Assembly: GCA_934149515.1 (NCBI GenBank)
Contig: CAKPFD010000001.1
Location: forward strand, 1-64,000
Reading direction: 5' to 3'
DNA length: 64,000 nucleotides
DNA from: an uncultured Bacilli bacterium
Lineage (GTDB): Bacteria > Bacillota_I > Bacilli_A > RF39 > UBA660
The translations under genes were made by a program, and so were the position numbers. This document shows, one piece after another, positions 19,561 to 29,451 of this stretch. The notes beneath the pieces are model-generated. The model was not told the origin of the DNA. It did no database searches and worked only from the letters and a program-made list of their open reading frames with translations. Every line of letters begins with the position of its first letter. The stretch's first letter is position 1.

Positions 19561-20967
19561 TTAGATTAAAAATACAATTGTGAAAATAACAAATAAAACA
19601 ACAAGTAATGCAACAAGTAATTTCCAAATGTATTTTAGCCAATCTTTATAAGGAACTTTTAAGTATGCTAATGTTACCATTAAAGGCACACTAGTTGGTA
19701 CAGCAAGTGTAGCAAGACCAAATAAAGATTGAAAAATCACAGCAACTAATGGATAAACTGAACTATCTTTAACAACACTGACAAAGTAAGGTAATACATT
19801 ATAAAATGCATATAGAGGATCGCCATTGAAAATACTAGATAATAAAATGACAATTCCTGTTGTAAAGATATTGAATCCTTTTGATAATCCTAAAATGACT
19901 TTATATAAAAGTAATTGATATGGATTATAAGTTGTCATTACTAGACAAAGATAAACTATTAGTGCAATAGCAGCTGGTAATAAAGCTTTTTTAACACCTA
20001 AGCCAAATCCAACAATTATTTCATCCCAGTCTAAACGATAAATGAACTTGATAGCAATAATAGCTAAAGCTAATACTGTCATAATTTCAAATAAAGTCCA
20101 ATATCCAAAAGCAGCAAGACCACTACCTAAGATTTTTCCGAAAATTGGAAAATCAGCAATTGCAAAATCCGTAACAGCAGTAGTTGCATTATCAAAGATT
20201 GTAACATTAAAGGCATTACCCCATGAAATAAATCCTAAAATCATGACAAGTAAAATTAAGTCCAAAATGACAACCAATGGCCATACTTTCTTTGTTTTTG
20301 TTCCTTTTACAGCCTCTGGAATAAAGCTTTCTTCACTCTTATCTTGTTTTGTACTTTCTTTTTTACCAAATTTCACAACATAGAAAATTAACAAAGCAAT
20401 TCCAATAACTAAAATAATTAATTTTGTCCAAATTTCTGTTGTTACTTTAACAGATAAATATTGTGCTAATACTTGAATGGTTGTATAAGCAAAAGTTGTA
20501 CCCATAAGACCAACAGCCACACTACCAGCTGTAACAGCAGTAGCTGCTAATTTGTTGTAGCCCATCATTAATACTAAAGAAATAACAAATGGGAAAAATA
20601 ATAATAAAGCTAATTGTAACCCACAAAATGAAGTTAAAATTGCAAATAATGCAACAATAATTCCAATGCAAATAGGTTCTTTTCCTTTGAATTTCTTGCA
20701 AATAGTATCCAATATTTTACGATAAGCACCAACTCTTACTAAAACACCATAGAAACCACCGACCATTAAAATAAATACTGAAATATAACCAAAATAACTT
20801 AAAACAGTATTTAAATAATTGTAAGAAAATAAATCAAACAATCCAACTTGAGAACGTCCAACTTCTTGATAGGTAGATTGATAAGTTGCAGCAGGTAATA
20901 TCCAAGTCAATAGTAAGAATACAAGCAACGTAATAACTACTACTTTCAATGTGTTATGTTTTTTCAT
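19561..20967 (-). CDS. YfcC/DcuC-like membrane permease
   Basis: A polytopic protein of 468 residues with about 11-12 hydrophobic segments. The N-terminal LTWILPAATYQ and the repeated glycine-rich loops place it in the ion-transporter superfamily with the YfcC/DcuC-type carriers (C4-dicarboxylate or amino-acid/short-chain acid permeases). The substrate cannot be deduced. The start at 20967 is chosen because GGAGAAG lies just upstream, inside the longer frame. It has its own promoter and terminator, and its downstream neighbour in the cluster is unrelated to transport. Confidence 0.7.
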   Translation of the reverse strand: MKKHNTLKVVVITLLVFLLLTWILPAATYQSTYQEVGRSQVGLFDLFSYNYLNTVLSYFGYISVFILMVGGFYGVLVRVGAYRKILDTICKKFKGKEPICIGIIVALFAILTSFCGLQLALLLFFPFVISLVLMMGYNKLAATAVTAGSVAVGLMGTTFAYTTIQVLAQYLSVKVTTEIWTKLIILVIGIALLIFYVVKFGKKESTKQDKSEESFIPEAVKGTKTKKVWPLVVILDLILLVMILGFISWGNAFNVTIFDNATTAVTDFAIADFPIFGKILGSGLAAFGYWTLFEIMTVLALAIIAIKFIYRLDWDEIIVGFGLGVKKALLPAAIALIVYLCLVMTTYNPYQLLLYKVILGLSKGFNIFTTGIVILLSSIFNGDPLYAFYNVLPYFVSVVKDSSVYPLVAVIFQSLFGLATLAVPTSVPLMVTLAYLKVPYKDWLKYIWKLLVALLVVLFVIFTIVFLI

Positions 20968-20989
20968 TTTTTCTTCTCCTTCCAATATC

Positions 20990-21018
20990 ATTATACGAAT
21001 AATATCGTTATTTTACAA
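20990..21018 (-). promoter_or_regulatory. Promoter of the permease gene
   Basis: TTGTAA (21013-21018) is 17 bases from TATAAT (20990-20995), read on the minus strand, with the start codon about 23 bases further on. Confidence 0.7.
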
Positions 21019-21050
21019 TAAAAAGACCAAATTTTATCTGAAAATTTGGT
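21018..21050 (-). terminator. Terminator after the glutamine amidotransferase gene
   Basis: ACCAAATTTT and AAAATTTGGT form a 10-bp stem with a 5-base loop, followed by CUUUUUAUUG. It also overlaps the start of the downstream promoter region. Confidence 0.85.
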
Positions 21051-21057
21051 GAATTTT

Positions 21058-21771
21058 TTATAATTGAATCGCAGCAACAAAGGCATCGATTATCTTTGTT
21101 GCAAATATATTTTTACCATACAACAGTTCAGGATGCCACTGCAATCCCATAATAAATTTTTTATTTGGAATTTCTATTCCTTCGATTAGACCATCTTCAC
21201 TTCTAGCACTAATATATTTTTCTTCAATTTCTGGAATATGATAATTATGTCTAGAATTAACCATAATTTTATCTTGAGAAACAATAGCATGTAACTTTGT
21301 ATTTGGTTTTATCGTAACAGAATGAACCTCATCCACATCAATTTGGTTATGCTCAATTTTGGTTTCATTCTTAATCGTCGGATCCTCTACAGTTTTAACT
21401 TTTTGTAAACAAATCTTTCCCAAAGCTTGCATCCCAAGACAAATTCCTAACAATGGTTTATCGTGTTCAATAAAATATTGGATAATTAATTCATCAATTT
21501 CATACCAAGTGGTACCACCAGGCAACACAACAGCATCTATAGTATCTAAGACTTGATATAAATCTTTCAATTCTTCTTCATTATATCTAGGTGTTTGACT
21601 AGGTGATAAATGCTTATAAAAAATCGGTTGTGTAGATACAATCATAACAGGAATACCTCCTGCTTCACAGATTGCTTTTCTAGTTCCCTCAACACAAACA
21701 ATGAAAGACTCCTGTCCTACCATATCTTTTCTACAAACAATCCCAATAAGTGGTTTTTTCAAACAAATCAT
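21058..21771 (-). CDS. Gamma-glutamyl-gamma-aminobutyrate hydrolase family protein (class I glutamine amidotransferase-like)
   Basis: Peptidase C26/PuuD-type glutamine amidotransferase domain over its entire 237 residues. The nucleophile elbow is in LLGICLGMQALG (Cys near 113) and the His-Glu pair in LQWHPELL near the C-terminus. Such enzymes hydrolyse gamma-glutamyl amides; the natural substrate is not visible. The ATG at 21771 has only one base between GGAG and ATG; a TTG three codons in (21762) has better spacing and may be the real start. It lies 8 bases downstream of the lysS stop. Confidence 0.8.
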   Translation of the reverse strand: MICLKKPLIGIVCRKDMVGQESFIVCVEGTRKAICEAGGIPVMIVSTQPIFYKHLSPSQTPRYNEEELKDLYQVLDTIDAVVLPGGTTWYEIDELIIQYFIEHDKPLLGICLGMQALGKICLQKVKTVEDPTIKNETKIEHNQIDVDEVHSVTIKPNTKLHAIVSQDKIMVNSRHNYHIPEIEEKYISARSEDGLIEGIEIPNKKFIMGLQWHPELLYGKNIFATKIIDAFVAAIQL

Positions 21772-21779
21772 TCTCCTTT

Positions 21780-23270
21780 TTATTTATCTAAAGGTTTCAT
21801 AAGTGGAAATAATAATACATCACGAATAGATTCTTGTTCTAAAAATAACATACATAATCTATCAATACCATAACCAATTCCACCAGCAGGAGGCATACCA
21901 TATTCCAATGCTTCTACAAAATCCATATCAATATCATTCGCTTCATCATTACCTAAGTCTCTTTCAGCCAATTGAGCTTCAAAACGTTCTAATTGATCAA
22001 CTGGATCATTTAGTTCTGTATAAGCATTCGCAAATTCTTTTCCAGCAATGAACAATTCAAAACGATCAACAAAACGTGGATCTTCTGGATTTTTCTTCGT
22101 AAGTGGTGAAATTTCAATTGGATGACCATATAAGAAAGTTGGTTGAATTAATGTTTCTTCTACATATTTTTCAAAGAATAAATTAATAATATGTCCAACT
22201 GTTTTTTCATGTTCTTGCACCTCAATATGATGTTCTTGTGCTAATTTTAACGCTTCTTCTAAAGTCATATTAGTATTTTTAAAATCAATTCCAGTTGCTT
22301 CTTTTATAGCATCTGTCATACTAACTCTTTTCCAAGGCCCAGATAGATCTATTTTATATCCACCAAAGTTATATTCCATTTTATGAAAAACTTCCCTTGC
22401 AATCGTCTGGAATAAATTCTCAGTCAAATTCATCATACCTTCTAGATCACTATATGCTAAATAAGCTTCCATTAATGTAAATTCTGGATTATGTCTTGAA
22501 TCAATACCTTCATTTCTGAAAACACGTCCTATTTCATAAACTGCTTCCATTCCACCGACTAATAGTCTTTTTAATGGTAATTCCAAAGCAATTCTTAAAT
22601 ACATATCTAAATCTTGAGAATTATGATGTGTAACAAATGGTTTAGCACTTGCTCCTGTTAATAAAGTTGTCAAAATAGGTGTTTCTACTTCTGTAAAACC
22701 TTGATGATCCATATAATTTTGAATACATCTAATAATTTTAGGACGTAAAAAGGCCATTTTTTTAGAATCTTCATTCATTATTAAATCAACATAACGTCTA
22801 CGATATCTTTCTTCAATATCTGTTAAACCATGAAATTTTTCAGGAAGTGGTTTTAAAGCTTTTACTAAATGAGTATACTCTAAACATTTTATAGTAACTT
22901 CTCCGGTTTTAGTTTTCATTATTTTTCCATAGACACCAACAATATCACCTATATCTGCTGATTTAAATAAAGTATAAGCTTCTTCTCCTATATCATTAAT
23001 AGAAATATAAATTTGAATAGTACCAGTCTTATCTTGAATCGTGAAAAAAGAAGCTTTTCCCATCTTTCGAATAAACATAATTCTTCCTGCTACTTTTGCA
23101 GTATCTTCCATCGTTTCAAAAACATCATGTTCTAAAGGAGCATATTTATCTTTAATATCTTGAGCAAAAGCATCTCGATCATAACGATGTCCAAACGGAT
23201 CCATTCCCATTTCTCTTATTTTTTCGGCTTTTTGTCTTCTTACTAATTCTTGTTCACTTAATTCTCGCAT
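21780..23270 (-). CDS. lysS: Lysyl-tRNA synthetase, class II
   Basis: Charges tRNA-Lys. An OB-fold anticodon-binding domain (about 55-145, VAGRIMFIRKMGKASF) precedes the class II catalytic core; motif 2 is in EIGRVFRNEGIDSRHNPEFT and motif 3 in GGIGYGIDRLCMLF. Length 496 is normal. The start is set by GGAGGAAG in the tail of the upstream RDD gene, which it overlaps by 13 bases. The dusB-RDD-lysS run recalls the B. subtilis dusB (yacF)-lysS pair. Confidence 0.98.
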   Translation of the reverse strand: MRELSEQELVRRQKAEKIREMGMDPFGHRYDRDAFAQDIKDKYAPLEHDVFETMEDTAKVAGRIMFIRKMGKASFFTIQDKTGTIQIYISINDIGEEAYTLFKSADIGDIVGVYGKIMKTKTGEVTIKCLEYTHLVKALKPLPEKFHGLTDIEERYRRRYVDLIMNEDSKKMAFLRPKIIRCIQNYMDHQGFTEVETPILTTLLTGASAKPFVTHHNSQDLDMYLRIALELPLKRLLVGGMEAVYEIGRVFRNEGIDSRHNPEFTLMEAYLAYSDLEGMMNLTENLFQTIAREVFHKMEYNFGGYKIDLSGPWKRVSMTDAIKEATGIDFKNTNMTLEEALKLAQEHHIEVQEHEKTVGHIINLFFEKYVEETLIQPTFLYGHPIEISPLTKKNPEDPRFVDRFELFIAGKEFANAYTELNDPVDQLERFEAQLAERDLGNDEANDIDMDFVEALEYGMPPAGGIGYGIDRLCMLFLEQESIRDVLLFPLMKPLDK

Positions 23271-23887
23271 ACTTCTTCCTCCTTAACTGTATTTGTCATC
23301 ACAACATCAGTATGAGCAATTTTATCATGTAGTCCTTCCTTTTGTTGTGAAAATGCAATCATAAATGCACTAATGATAACATTAAGATACCAAATCACAC
23401 TTATAAATGAACTTGTTGGAATGTAAATTTGTTTATTTGTAAAAAACACTAAACAAACACTAATGATATTAATAAAAATACTAGTGTTAAGACAAGCACG
23501 CAACAACAAATCATTCATACTTAAATCTGTATCATTATTTTTAACAATTTTAATTTTTAAAATCTTTTTACCTAAAGTCTGTCCATCTTTATAAGTAGGG
23601 TAAACAACAAAGTATAACAAACTGATAACAATAGAAACAATTGTAACAACACCCGTTTCTTTGGAAATATCATAACTAAGATCCATCATATTATTTGCAT
23701 ATTCTTTCATCGTTGTTTTTCCATTTACATAATTTTCTGCCACATTATTTTGTTCAGTATATAACTTATTAGCAGCATCTGACACAGGAATAACTGCTGT
23801 AATGATGGTAGATGCAATACCAACGATTAAAATATCTAAGATAAATGCAATAAATCTTTGACTAAATGTCGCCTTCTTTTCCTTCAT
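23258..23887 (-). CDS. RDD-family membrane protein
   Basis: A 209-residue protein with the RDD signature near the N-terminus (RFIAFILDILIVG, where the third position of the name motif is conserved as D) and about four membrane helices (11-31, 75-95, 125-150, 160-180). RDD proteins are of uncertain transport function; some are Na+/H+ antiporter-like. It overlaps dusB by 26 bases and lysS by 13, so the three genes are translationally coupled. Confidence 0.82.
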   Translation of the reverse strand: MKEKKATFSQRFIAFILDILIVGIASTIITAVIPVSDAANKLYTEQNNVAENYVNGKTTMKEYANNMMDLSYDISKETGVVTIVSIVISLLYFVVYPTYKDGQTLGKKILKIKIVKNNDTDLSMNDLLLRACLNTSIFINIISVCLVFFTNKQIYIPTSSFISVIWYLNVIISAFMIAFSQQKEGLHDKIAHTDVVMTNTVKEEEVCEN

Positions 23888-24872
23888 TTTCTAAATTCCT
23901 CCTAAATTCTTCCAATATTTGTAGTATATCACAAACTTGATGTTTTTGATAAATGTTATTTTTTACTTCATTTGCTCCTTTAAAACTTTTTAAATACCAA
24001 CCAATATGATTTCTTATCTCCAAAACAGCATGGCGTTCGTCTTTCACTTGTTGTAATAATTGCAAATGATATTCAATCATATTAATTTTATCAATCACAG
24101 TTGGTGGTGGTAAAAGTGGCTGATGTTCTAGTGTTGCAACAACATCTCGAATAAGCCAAGGATTCCCTAAGGCACCTCTACCAATCATAATTGCATCACA
24201 ACCTGTTTCTTCTAACATTTTTAAAGCCAAATCACAAGAAGTAATATCACCATTTCCAATCACAGGAATAGAAACTGACTGTTTTACCTGCTTAATAATA
24301 GACCAATCAGCTTTACCAGTATACCCTTGTGATCTAGTCCTAGGATGTACACAAATAGCACTAGCACCACTTTTTTCACATATTTTAGCAATTTCTACTG
24401 CATTAATGTGATCACAATCCCAACCACTACGTATTTTAACTGTCACAGGAACAGAAACATTAGCACAAACACTAGAAACAATTTTCCCAATTTTAATCGG
24501 ATCTTTTAAAAGTGCACTACCAGCTTGAGCTCGTAAAGCCACCTTAGGAACAGGACATCCCATATTAATATCAATAATATCTGGATGCATCGTTTTTTCT
24601 ATATATTGCGCAGCTTCTACAAAAGAATCAACATCAGACCCAAAAATTTGCTGAACAATCGGCCGTTCCATCTGTTCCATTTTTAACATATCAATTGTTT
24701 TCTGATTATCATAACAAATAGCCTTATCACTTACCATCTCTGCATAAATCAAACCACACCCCATCTGTTTGATAATCTGACGATAAGCACTATTACAAAT
24801 ACCAGCCATCGGTGCCAAAACGACCTGATTATTAATCTCTACATTCCCAATTTTCCACTTCAATTCAACCAC
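23862..24872 (-). CDS. dusB: tRNA-dihydrouridine synthase
   Basis: FMN-dependent reductase that makes dihydrouridine in tRNA D-loops. Conserved elements are VVLAPMAGICNSAYR at the N-terminus, the INMGCPVPKV motif with the catalytic cysteine, IRSGWD, CVHPRTRSQGYTG and IMIGRGALGNPW. 336 residues is typical. The start is uncertain: the only candidates are GTG (24872) and TTG codons with a weak ribosome-binding site. It heads the dusB-RDD-lysS run, as in B. subtilis where dusB precedes lysS. Confidence 0.93.
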   Translation of the reverse strand: MVELKWKIGNVEINNQVVLAPMAGICNSAYRQIIKQMGCGLIYAEMVSDKAICYDNQKTIDMLKMEQMERPIVQQIFGSDVDSFVEAAQYIEKTMHPDIIDINMGCPVPKVALRAQAGSALLKDPIKIGKIVSSVCANVSVPVTVKIRSGWDCDHINAVEIAKICEKSGASAICVHPRTRSQGYTGKADWSIIKQVKQSVSIPVIGNGDITSCDLALKMLEETGCDAIMIGRGALGNPWLIRDVVATLEHQPLLPPPTVIDKINMIEYHLQLLQQVKDERHAVLEIRNHIGWYLKSFKGANEVKNNIYQKHQVCDILQILEEFRRNLENEGKEGDI

Positions 24873-24918
24873 ACCATTTCGGCACTATTATAAACCATAT
24901 AATAACAAATAACAAGTA

Positions 24919-25350
24919 TTACTTAGAAGACTTTTCTTTTAATAAATCACGAATTTCACTAAGCAAAATAACCTCTTCACTTTTAGAAAGTTTTTCCTCA
25001 TTTTTTTCTTCGTGTTTAAACTTATCCAAAAACTGAATAAATATAAAAATACAAAAAGCAATAATTAAAAAATCAACAACAGATTGAATAAAAGAACCAT
25101 AAGCGATCGTTGCATCATTAATCTTAATACTTAAATTACTAAAATCAAGGCCACCCAAAATTGTCCCAATTAATGGCATTAAAATATCATTAACTAAACT
25201 AGTGACAATTTTTCCAAAAGCACCACCAACAATCACACCAACAGCCATATCAACAACGTTGCCTCTAGATATAAACTTTTTAAATTCACTTGCTTCTTTC
25301 TTTACTGCATCAGCTTTCACTATTTTCTTTGTTATCTTTTCCTTTTCCAT
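24919..25350 (-). CDS. mscL: Large-conductance mechanosensitive channel
   Basis: Pentameric channel that opens at high membrane tension to release solutes. The first helix with the pore glycines appears as [27 protein letters not shown] (written here in two parts in spirit: [16 protein letters not shown], then [11 protein letters not shown]), the second helix near residues 85-105, and a charged C-terminal bundle ([14 protein letters not shown]) follows. The ATG at 25350 has AGGTGATAG upstream and is preferred over a GTG three codons earlier; product about 143 residues. Confidence 0.93.
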   Translation of the reverse strand: MEKEKITKKIVKADAVKKEASEFKKFISRGNVVDMAVGVIVGGAFGKIVTSLVNDILMPLIGTILGGLDFSNLSIKINDATIAYGSFIQSVVDFLIIAFCIFIFIQFLDKFKHEEKNEEKLSKSEEVILLSEIRDLLKEKSSK

Positions 25351-25379
25351 TTCTATCACCTACTACTTATTATACGAAA

Positions 25380-25411
25380 AAAAAGAAAAAAGAAAAGAGT
25401 TTTTTACTCTT
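25380..25411 (-). terminator. Terminator after ftsH
   Basis: AAGAGT/ACTCTT stem (25395-25411) at the ftsH stop, followed by an interrupted U-rich tract in the transcript. The stem is only 6 bp, so strength is moderate. Confidence 0.6.
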
Positions 25412-27377
25412 CTCCTTCTAGGGCTTTCACAAGCTCCATTTTATTCATTTTTGAATAATTTTTAATATTTTTCTCTTTTGCAATTTCCTTTAATTTGGTC
25501 AACGACATTTTTTCATAAGAAGTTTCTTCATCTTCTTGGGGCATTTTGCCATGTTCTATCAAGTAATCAATTTGTTCTTTTGTTAATGTTTCATATTCTA
25601 ATAAAGTAGTCGCTAATAAATCTAGTAATTTACGATTTTCTTTAATAATTTTTGTAGCTTCTTGATAGCATTCGTCGATAATTTTTCGCATCTCAGTATC
25701 AATCTCATGTGCTACTTCATTAGAAAAATTACGTGTTTTATTGTAATCTCTTCCTAAGAAAACACTACCCTCTTGTTGTTCTAATTGCATAGGACCTAAA
25801 TCACTCATACCATATTCTGTTACCATACTACGAGCAATTTTAGTCGCTTTTGAAAAATCATTTTCAGCACCTGTTGTCACTTCATGGAAAACAACTTCTT
25901 CCGCAACACGACCAGCAAGTAATCCAGTAATTTGTTCTAACAAATCAGTTTTAGTAAGACATAATTTTTCTTCACTTGGTATCATCATATTATATCCACC
26001 AGCATTACCACGTGGAATGATTGTTACTTTCTGTACATCGCTTGCACCTTTTAATTTAATACCAACCACTGCATGACCTGATTCATGATAAGCAACCAAT
26101 TTCTGATCACTTTCACTACGTTTTTTACTTGTTTTAGCAGGTCCCATTAAGACTCTATCGCTCGCTTCATCTACTTCATTCATGGTAATAGCATCTTTAT
26201 TACGACGAACCGCCAACAAAGCAGCTTCATTTAATAAATTTTCAAGATCAGCTCCAGAATAACCAGGAGTTCTCTTAGCAATTGCTTCTAGACTAACAGA
26301 AGGAGCTAATATTTTATTCTTAGCATGAACAGCTAGTATTTCTTCTCTTCCTTTAACATCAGGTAAATTAACAGTAACTTGTCGATCAAAACGACCAGGA
26401 CGAAGTAGTGCAGGATCCAATACATCAGGACGGTTTGTAGCAGCAATGATAATAATACCTTCATTTTCACCAAAACCATCCATTTCTGTCAATAACTGAT
26501 TCAATGTTTGTTCGCGTTCATCATGTCCTCCACCTAAGCCAGTACCTCTTTGACGACCAACTGCATCAATTTCATCAATAAAGATCAAACAAGGAGCCGT
26601 TCTTTTGGCTTGTTGAAACATATCACGAACACGACTAGCACCAACACCAACGAAAAGTTCTACGAAATCAGAACCACTAATATAATAAAATGGAACATTT
26701 GCCTCTCCAGCAACAGCACGTGCAAGAAGTGTTTTACCAGTACCTGGAGGCCCAAATAACAAAACACCTTTTGGAATTCTAGCACCTAATTTTTGAAATT
26801 TCTTTGGATTTTTTAAGAAATCAATTAATTCCTTTACTTCTTCTTTTTCTTCTTTTAAACCAGCAACATCTTTAAAAGTTACTTTATTATTTTGACTAGA
26901 TAATTTTGCTTTACTTTTACCAAAATCTAAAGAATTTTTTGTTCCACCCATTTGCTTACTTAACATCCAAACTGCAAAACCACCAAAAATTAATAATGGT
27001 AAAACATCTGCCAAAATAAGTAAAAATGAATTAGATTCAGGATCAGCAATTGTTTCAAAAGAGAATTCCTGCGTTTCACTTGCTTCTACTAATTTCTTCA
27101 TCACTTGTTCAGATAAAGGTACACGAACATAAAAAGATTCATTTTTATCATAATTTTTTAATTTTCCACGTATTTCATATACCTTTGCGCGATCACGTGG
27201 TGTTACTTCTATTTCTTCAACCTCAGCAGTATCTAAAGAATTCATAAATTCATTATATTTTAAAACATTTACTTTTTGATTCGCAATATTAACAAAATAG
27301 AAAACACCCAAAATAATCAAAAATAAAAATACATAAGGAACTAAGCCTTTTTTGACATTCTTTTTATTAACATTCAC
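25404..27377 (-). CDS. ftsH: ATP-dependent zinc metalloprotease FtsH with C-terminal SAP/Rho_N-like tail
   Basis: Membrane-anchored AAA protease that degrades misfolded membrane and regulatory proteins. Two N-terminal helices (13-31, 110-130), AAA module with [13 protein letters not shown] and [12 protein letters not shown], and the zinc site HESGH (HEAGH in most family members). The start is GTG behind GGAGAG. The last 36 residues (about 622-657, [16 protein letters not shown]... [13 protein letters not shown]) look like a Rho_N/SAP-type helix-extended-helix motif, which standard FtsH lacks. Next to tilS, as in Bacillus, but hpt is missing between them. Confidence 0.96.
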   Translation of the reverse strand: MNVNKKNVKKGLVPYVFLFLIILGVFYFVNIANQKVNVLKYNEFMNSLDTAEVEEIEVTPRDRAKVYEIRGKLKNYDKNESFYVRVPLSEQVMKKLVEASETQEFSFETIADPESNSFLLILADVLPLLIFGGFAVWMLSKQMGGTKNSLDFGKSKAKLSSQNNKVTFKDVAGLKEEKEEVKELIDFLKNPKKFQKLGARIPKGVLLFGPPGTGKTLLARAVAGEANVPFYYISGSDFVELFVGVGASRVRDMFQQAKRTAPCLIFIDEIDAVGRQRGTGLGGGHDEREQTLNQLLTEMDGFGENEGIIIIAATNRPDVLDPALLRPGRFDRQVTVNLPDVKGREEILAVHAKNKILAPSVSLEAIAKRTPGYSGADLENLLNEAALLAVRRNKDAITMNEVDEASDRVLMGPAKTSKKRSESDQKLVAYHESGHAVVGIKLKGASDVQKVTIIPRGNAGGYNMMIPSEEKLCLTKTDLLEQITGLLAGRVAEEVVFHEVTTGAENDFSKATKIARSMVTEYGMSDLGPMQLEQQEGSVFLGRDYNKTRNFSNEVAHEIDTEMRKIIDECYQEATKIIKENRKLLDLLATTLLEYETLTKEQIDYLIEHGKMPQEDEETSYEKMSLTKLKEIAKEKNIKNYSKMNKMELVKALEGEE

Positions 27378-27394
27378 AACTATCTCTCCTTCTT

Positions 27395-28711
27395 TTATTC
27401 ATATTCCAGTATTATATCATATATTTCATCTTTTTTTCTATCAAATTTAGATTTTTTTAACCCTGGTATAAAAACAATACGATTATCAGCATCCACCACA
27501 ATTGGCCAAACATCTCGTTGTCTTGACGGAATCTTCTTATCAATAAAAATATCCTTTACTTTTTTATGTCCTCCACCTTTTAAGGCAATCGTATCACCAT
27601 TTTCTCTTGTTCTAACTCTTAATGGTAATTTAACATCACAACTAGATAATCGACACATAGTATTGTTAGTTTTTTCAGTAGAAGTTACAAATTGCAATTT
27701 ATGATGATTCGGTAACATCACACAATCTGTAATTTCAATATCATAGCTGCTAATAGCATCTATTTTCTTTTGAATCGTCAATTGCTGATAACTTTTATAA
27801 ACAACAACATCATTTGGTAAATCAATCGAAAGATTAGCTCTTTTAGAATGCGTCATTTTTAAAATGGCTTGAATATGTTTCTCACCAATTAAAATCAAAT
27901 CATCTTGATAAAATTTTGATAACACAGATTCAATAATTCGTTTTTGTAAATAAGGATCTGTTTGTAAGAATAAATCAATAGTTAAAGTATTATCAGAAAC
28001 AACAAGATCCATAGCACTTTGTGTTTGTTTAAAAAGGTAATCTGTTGCTTCTTGTAAAGCACAAGAATACTTAAAAAATTTCTGATGAATATTTGGATCT
28101 TCTTTTTTTAAAAAAGGTAAAACAATTTTACGATAACGATTCCTTGTATATACATCCATTTCATTAGAAGCATCAATAGCAAAAGGAACATGATACTTCT
28201 CATCAAAAGCAAGTAATTCTTGTTTTGTATATTCAATGAAAGGACGATAGATAGTATATTGATCAAAAGAATAGATCTTTCTAAAACCACTATATCCTTC
28301 CAATGTAGAACCTCTTGCAATTCTCATCAAAATAGTTTCCATTAAATCATCTGCATGATGAGCTGTCATAATATAACGAGCATGATATTTGAAAGCAACA
28401 TCTTTAAAGAATTGATAACGAATATTTCTAGCTTCATTATGAAAATTATCATCCCCATAACGCATAATTTTCATATATTCAAACACAACATTATTTTTCT
28501 TACAATAATTCTCTAAATCTATCTTCTCTTGTTCACTTTCTTTTCTTTTTCCATGATTAACATGTGCACAAACAAGTTGTACATCGATTTTATTTCGTAG
28601 CAAAAGTAAACTTTTAAATAAAGCCATTGAATCTGGTCCATAAGAGCATCCAAATACAATCACATCTTTAGGCTTTATTTGAATATCTTGATATAATTTT
28701 TCTATTTTCAT
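27395..28711 (-). CDS. tilS: tRNA(Ile)-lysidine synthase
   Basis: Makes lysidine at C34 of the AUA-reading tRNA-Ile. The N-terminal PP-loop ATPase begins FGCSYGPDSMALF (residues 20-32), where the family normally has SGGxDS; the second glycine-position is Tyr. HHADDLMET and the C-terminal TilS domain (RTRENGDTIALKGGGHKKVKDIFIDKKIP) are normal. The ATG at 28711 is used because the longer frame begins with a TTG that overlaps the ribosome-binding site. Position between divIC and ftsH matches Bacillus. Function is expected to be kept unless the PP-loop change is disabling. Confidence 0.92.
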   Translation of the reverse strand: MKIEKLYQDIQIKPKDVIVFGCSYGPDSMALFKSLLLLRNKIDVQLVCAHVNHGKRKESEQEKIDLENYCKKNNVVFEYMKIMRYGDDNFHNEARNIRYQFFKDVAFKYHARYIMTAHHADDLMETILMRIARGSTLEGYSGFRKIYSFDQYTIYRPFIEYTKQELLAFDEKYHVPFAIDASNEMDVYTRNRYRKIVLPFLKKEDPNIHQKFFKYSCALQEATDYLFKQTQSAMDLVVSDNTLTIDLFLQTDPYLQKRIIESVLSKFYQDDLILIGEKHIQAILKMTHSKRANLSIDLPNDVVVYKSYQQLTIQKKIDAISSYDIEITDCVMLPNHHKLQFVTSTEKTNNTMCRLSSCDVKLPLRVRTRENGDTIALKGGGHKKVKDIFIDKKIPSRQRDVWPIVVDADNRIVFIPGLKKSKFDRKKDEIYDIILEYE

Positions 28712-28754
28712 ATTTAATTCCTTCTCCAAAGGATATTATAGCTTAAAATGATCA

Positions 28755-28784
28755 AAAGAAAAACACCTATTTTTCTTCAGGTAT
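28755..28784 (-). terminator. Probable terminator after divIC
   Basis: ACCT/AGGT short stem (28765-28782) overlapping the divIC stop and followed by GUUUUUCUUUU. Weak stem, so some read-through into tilS is plausible. Confidence 0.4.
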
Positions 28785-29066
28785 TCTCAAAATATATTCT
28801 CCATCTTTAGAATAGTAGTATTTTTCTCTTGCATAACGAGCAATATAATCAGCATCTTGTAATTTATTAACATCTACTTTTAATTCTTCTTCTTTTTCTT
28901 TTAAACTAGTAAGTTCTTTTTCAAGTTCTTTTTTTTCTTTGTATTTTCCATAAATATCAACCCAATATCGCCCAATAGTATAAGTTGTAGCTGCGATAAT
29001 CACAAACGATAATAAAGATAGTAATAAAGGACCATATTTTTTTTTCTTTTTCTTTATCTTTTTCAT
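28767..29066 (-). CDS. divIC: Septum-formation initiator DivIC/FtsB-like protein
   Basis: A 99-residue bitopic protein: a short lysine-rich cytoplasmic N-terminus (KKIKKKKKKYG), one membrane helix at about 14-34, and an extracytoplasmic coiled coil (KEKKELEKELTSLKEKEEEL, 45-68) ending with DADYIARYAREKYYYSKDGEYI, the family signature. It stabilises the divisome with FtsL and DivIB. ATG 29066 is chosen; the longer frame starts with GTG three codons upstream. Gene order yabP-yabQ-divIC-tilS is as in B. subtilis. Confidence 0.92.
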   Translation of the reverse strand: MKKIKKKKKKYGPLLLSLLSFVIIAATTYTIGRYWVDIYGKYKEKKELEKELTSLKEKEEELKVDVNKLQDADYIARYAREKYYYSKDGEYILRIPEEK

Positions 29067-29106
29067 CCACCACACCTACTCTCCTAACTTATATTATAGA
29101 ATGGTT

Positions 29107-29148
29107 TAAAAAAAGTGCAATAAATTAGTAAAAACTATTTATGGCACT
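29107..29148 (-). terminator. Terminator after yabQ
   Basis: AGTGC-C-ATAAAT pairs with ATTTAT-T-GCACT around a 10-13-base loop at the yabQ stop and is followed by UUUUUUU. divIC would therefore need its own promoter or read-through. Confidence 0.75.
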
Positions 29149-29446
29149 TTACACGATTTAACAGTTTTGGAATGATTTTTCTAATGTTTCGAAAAGGAGC
29201 AAAGCTAAAGAAAAAACCAAGTAACAAAAATAAATAGAAATAAGGATGCAATAATCCATAATTTATTTTTTTTAAAAGTAAAAAATATAATAACACAGTA
29301 TCTATCATAAAAAACAATTGACTAATAAAACGATACCAAAATTTGGATGAAAATAATAAAAAGTATTGAAAATTAAGAAGAAAAGATAAAAAAACACCAA
29401 ACAAAAAAGAAAAAACAATCGATAGTATTTGAACTTTTAAAACCAC
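29135..29446 (-). CDS. yabQ: YabQ-like spore cortex protein
   Basis: A 103-residue membrane protein with about four hydrophobic helices (4-28, 42-58, 66-82, 85-95). Little sequence is diagnostic by itself, but the hydrophobic pattern and the position between yabP and divIC, 5 bases after yabP, match YabQ, a mother-cell membrane protein required for cortex synthesis in B. subtilis. Assignment therefore rests mainly on context. Very A/T-rich and Phe/Leu-rich. Confidence 0.72.
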   Translation of the reverse strand: MVLKVQILSIVFSFLFGVFLSFLLNFQYFLLFSSKFWYRFISQLFFMIDTVLLYFLLLKKINYGLLHPYFYLFLLLGFFFSFAPFRNIRKIIPKLLNRVKCHK

Positions 29447-29451
29447 GTATT

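Noticed and set aside
26000..26020. CACGTGG word in ftsH as a further parS
   Set aside because: It matches only the central bases and lacks the TGTT/AACA arms.
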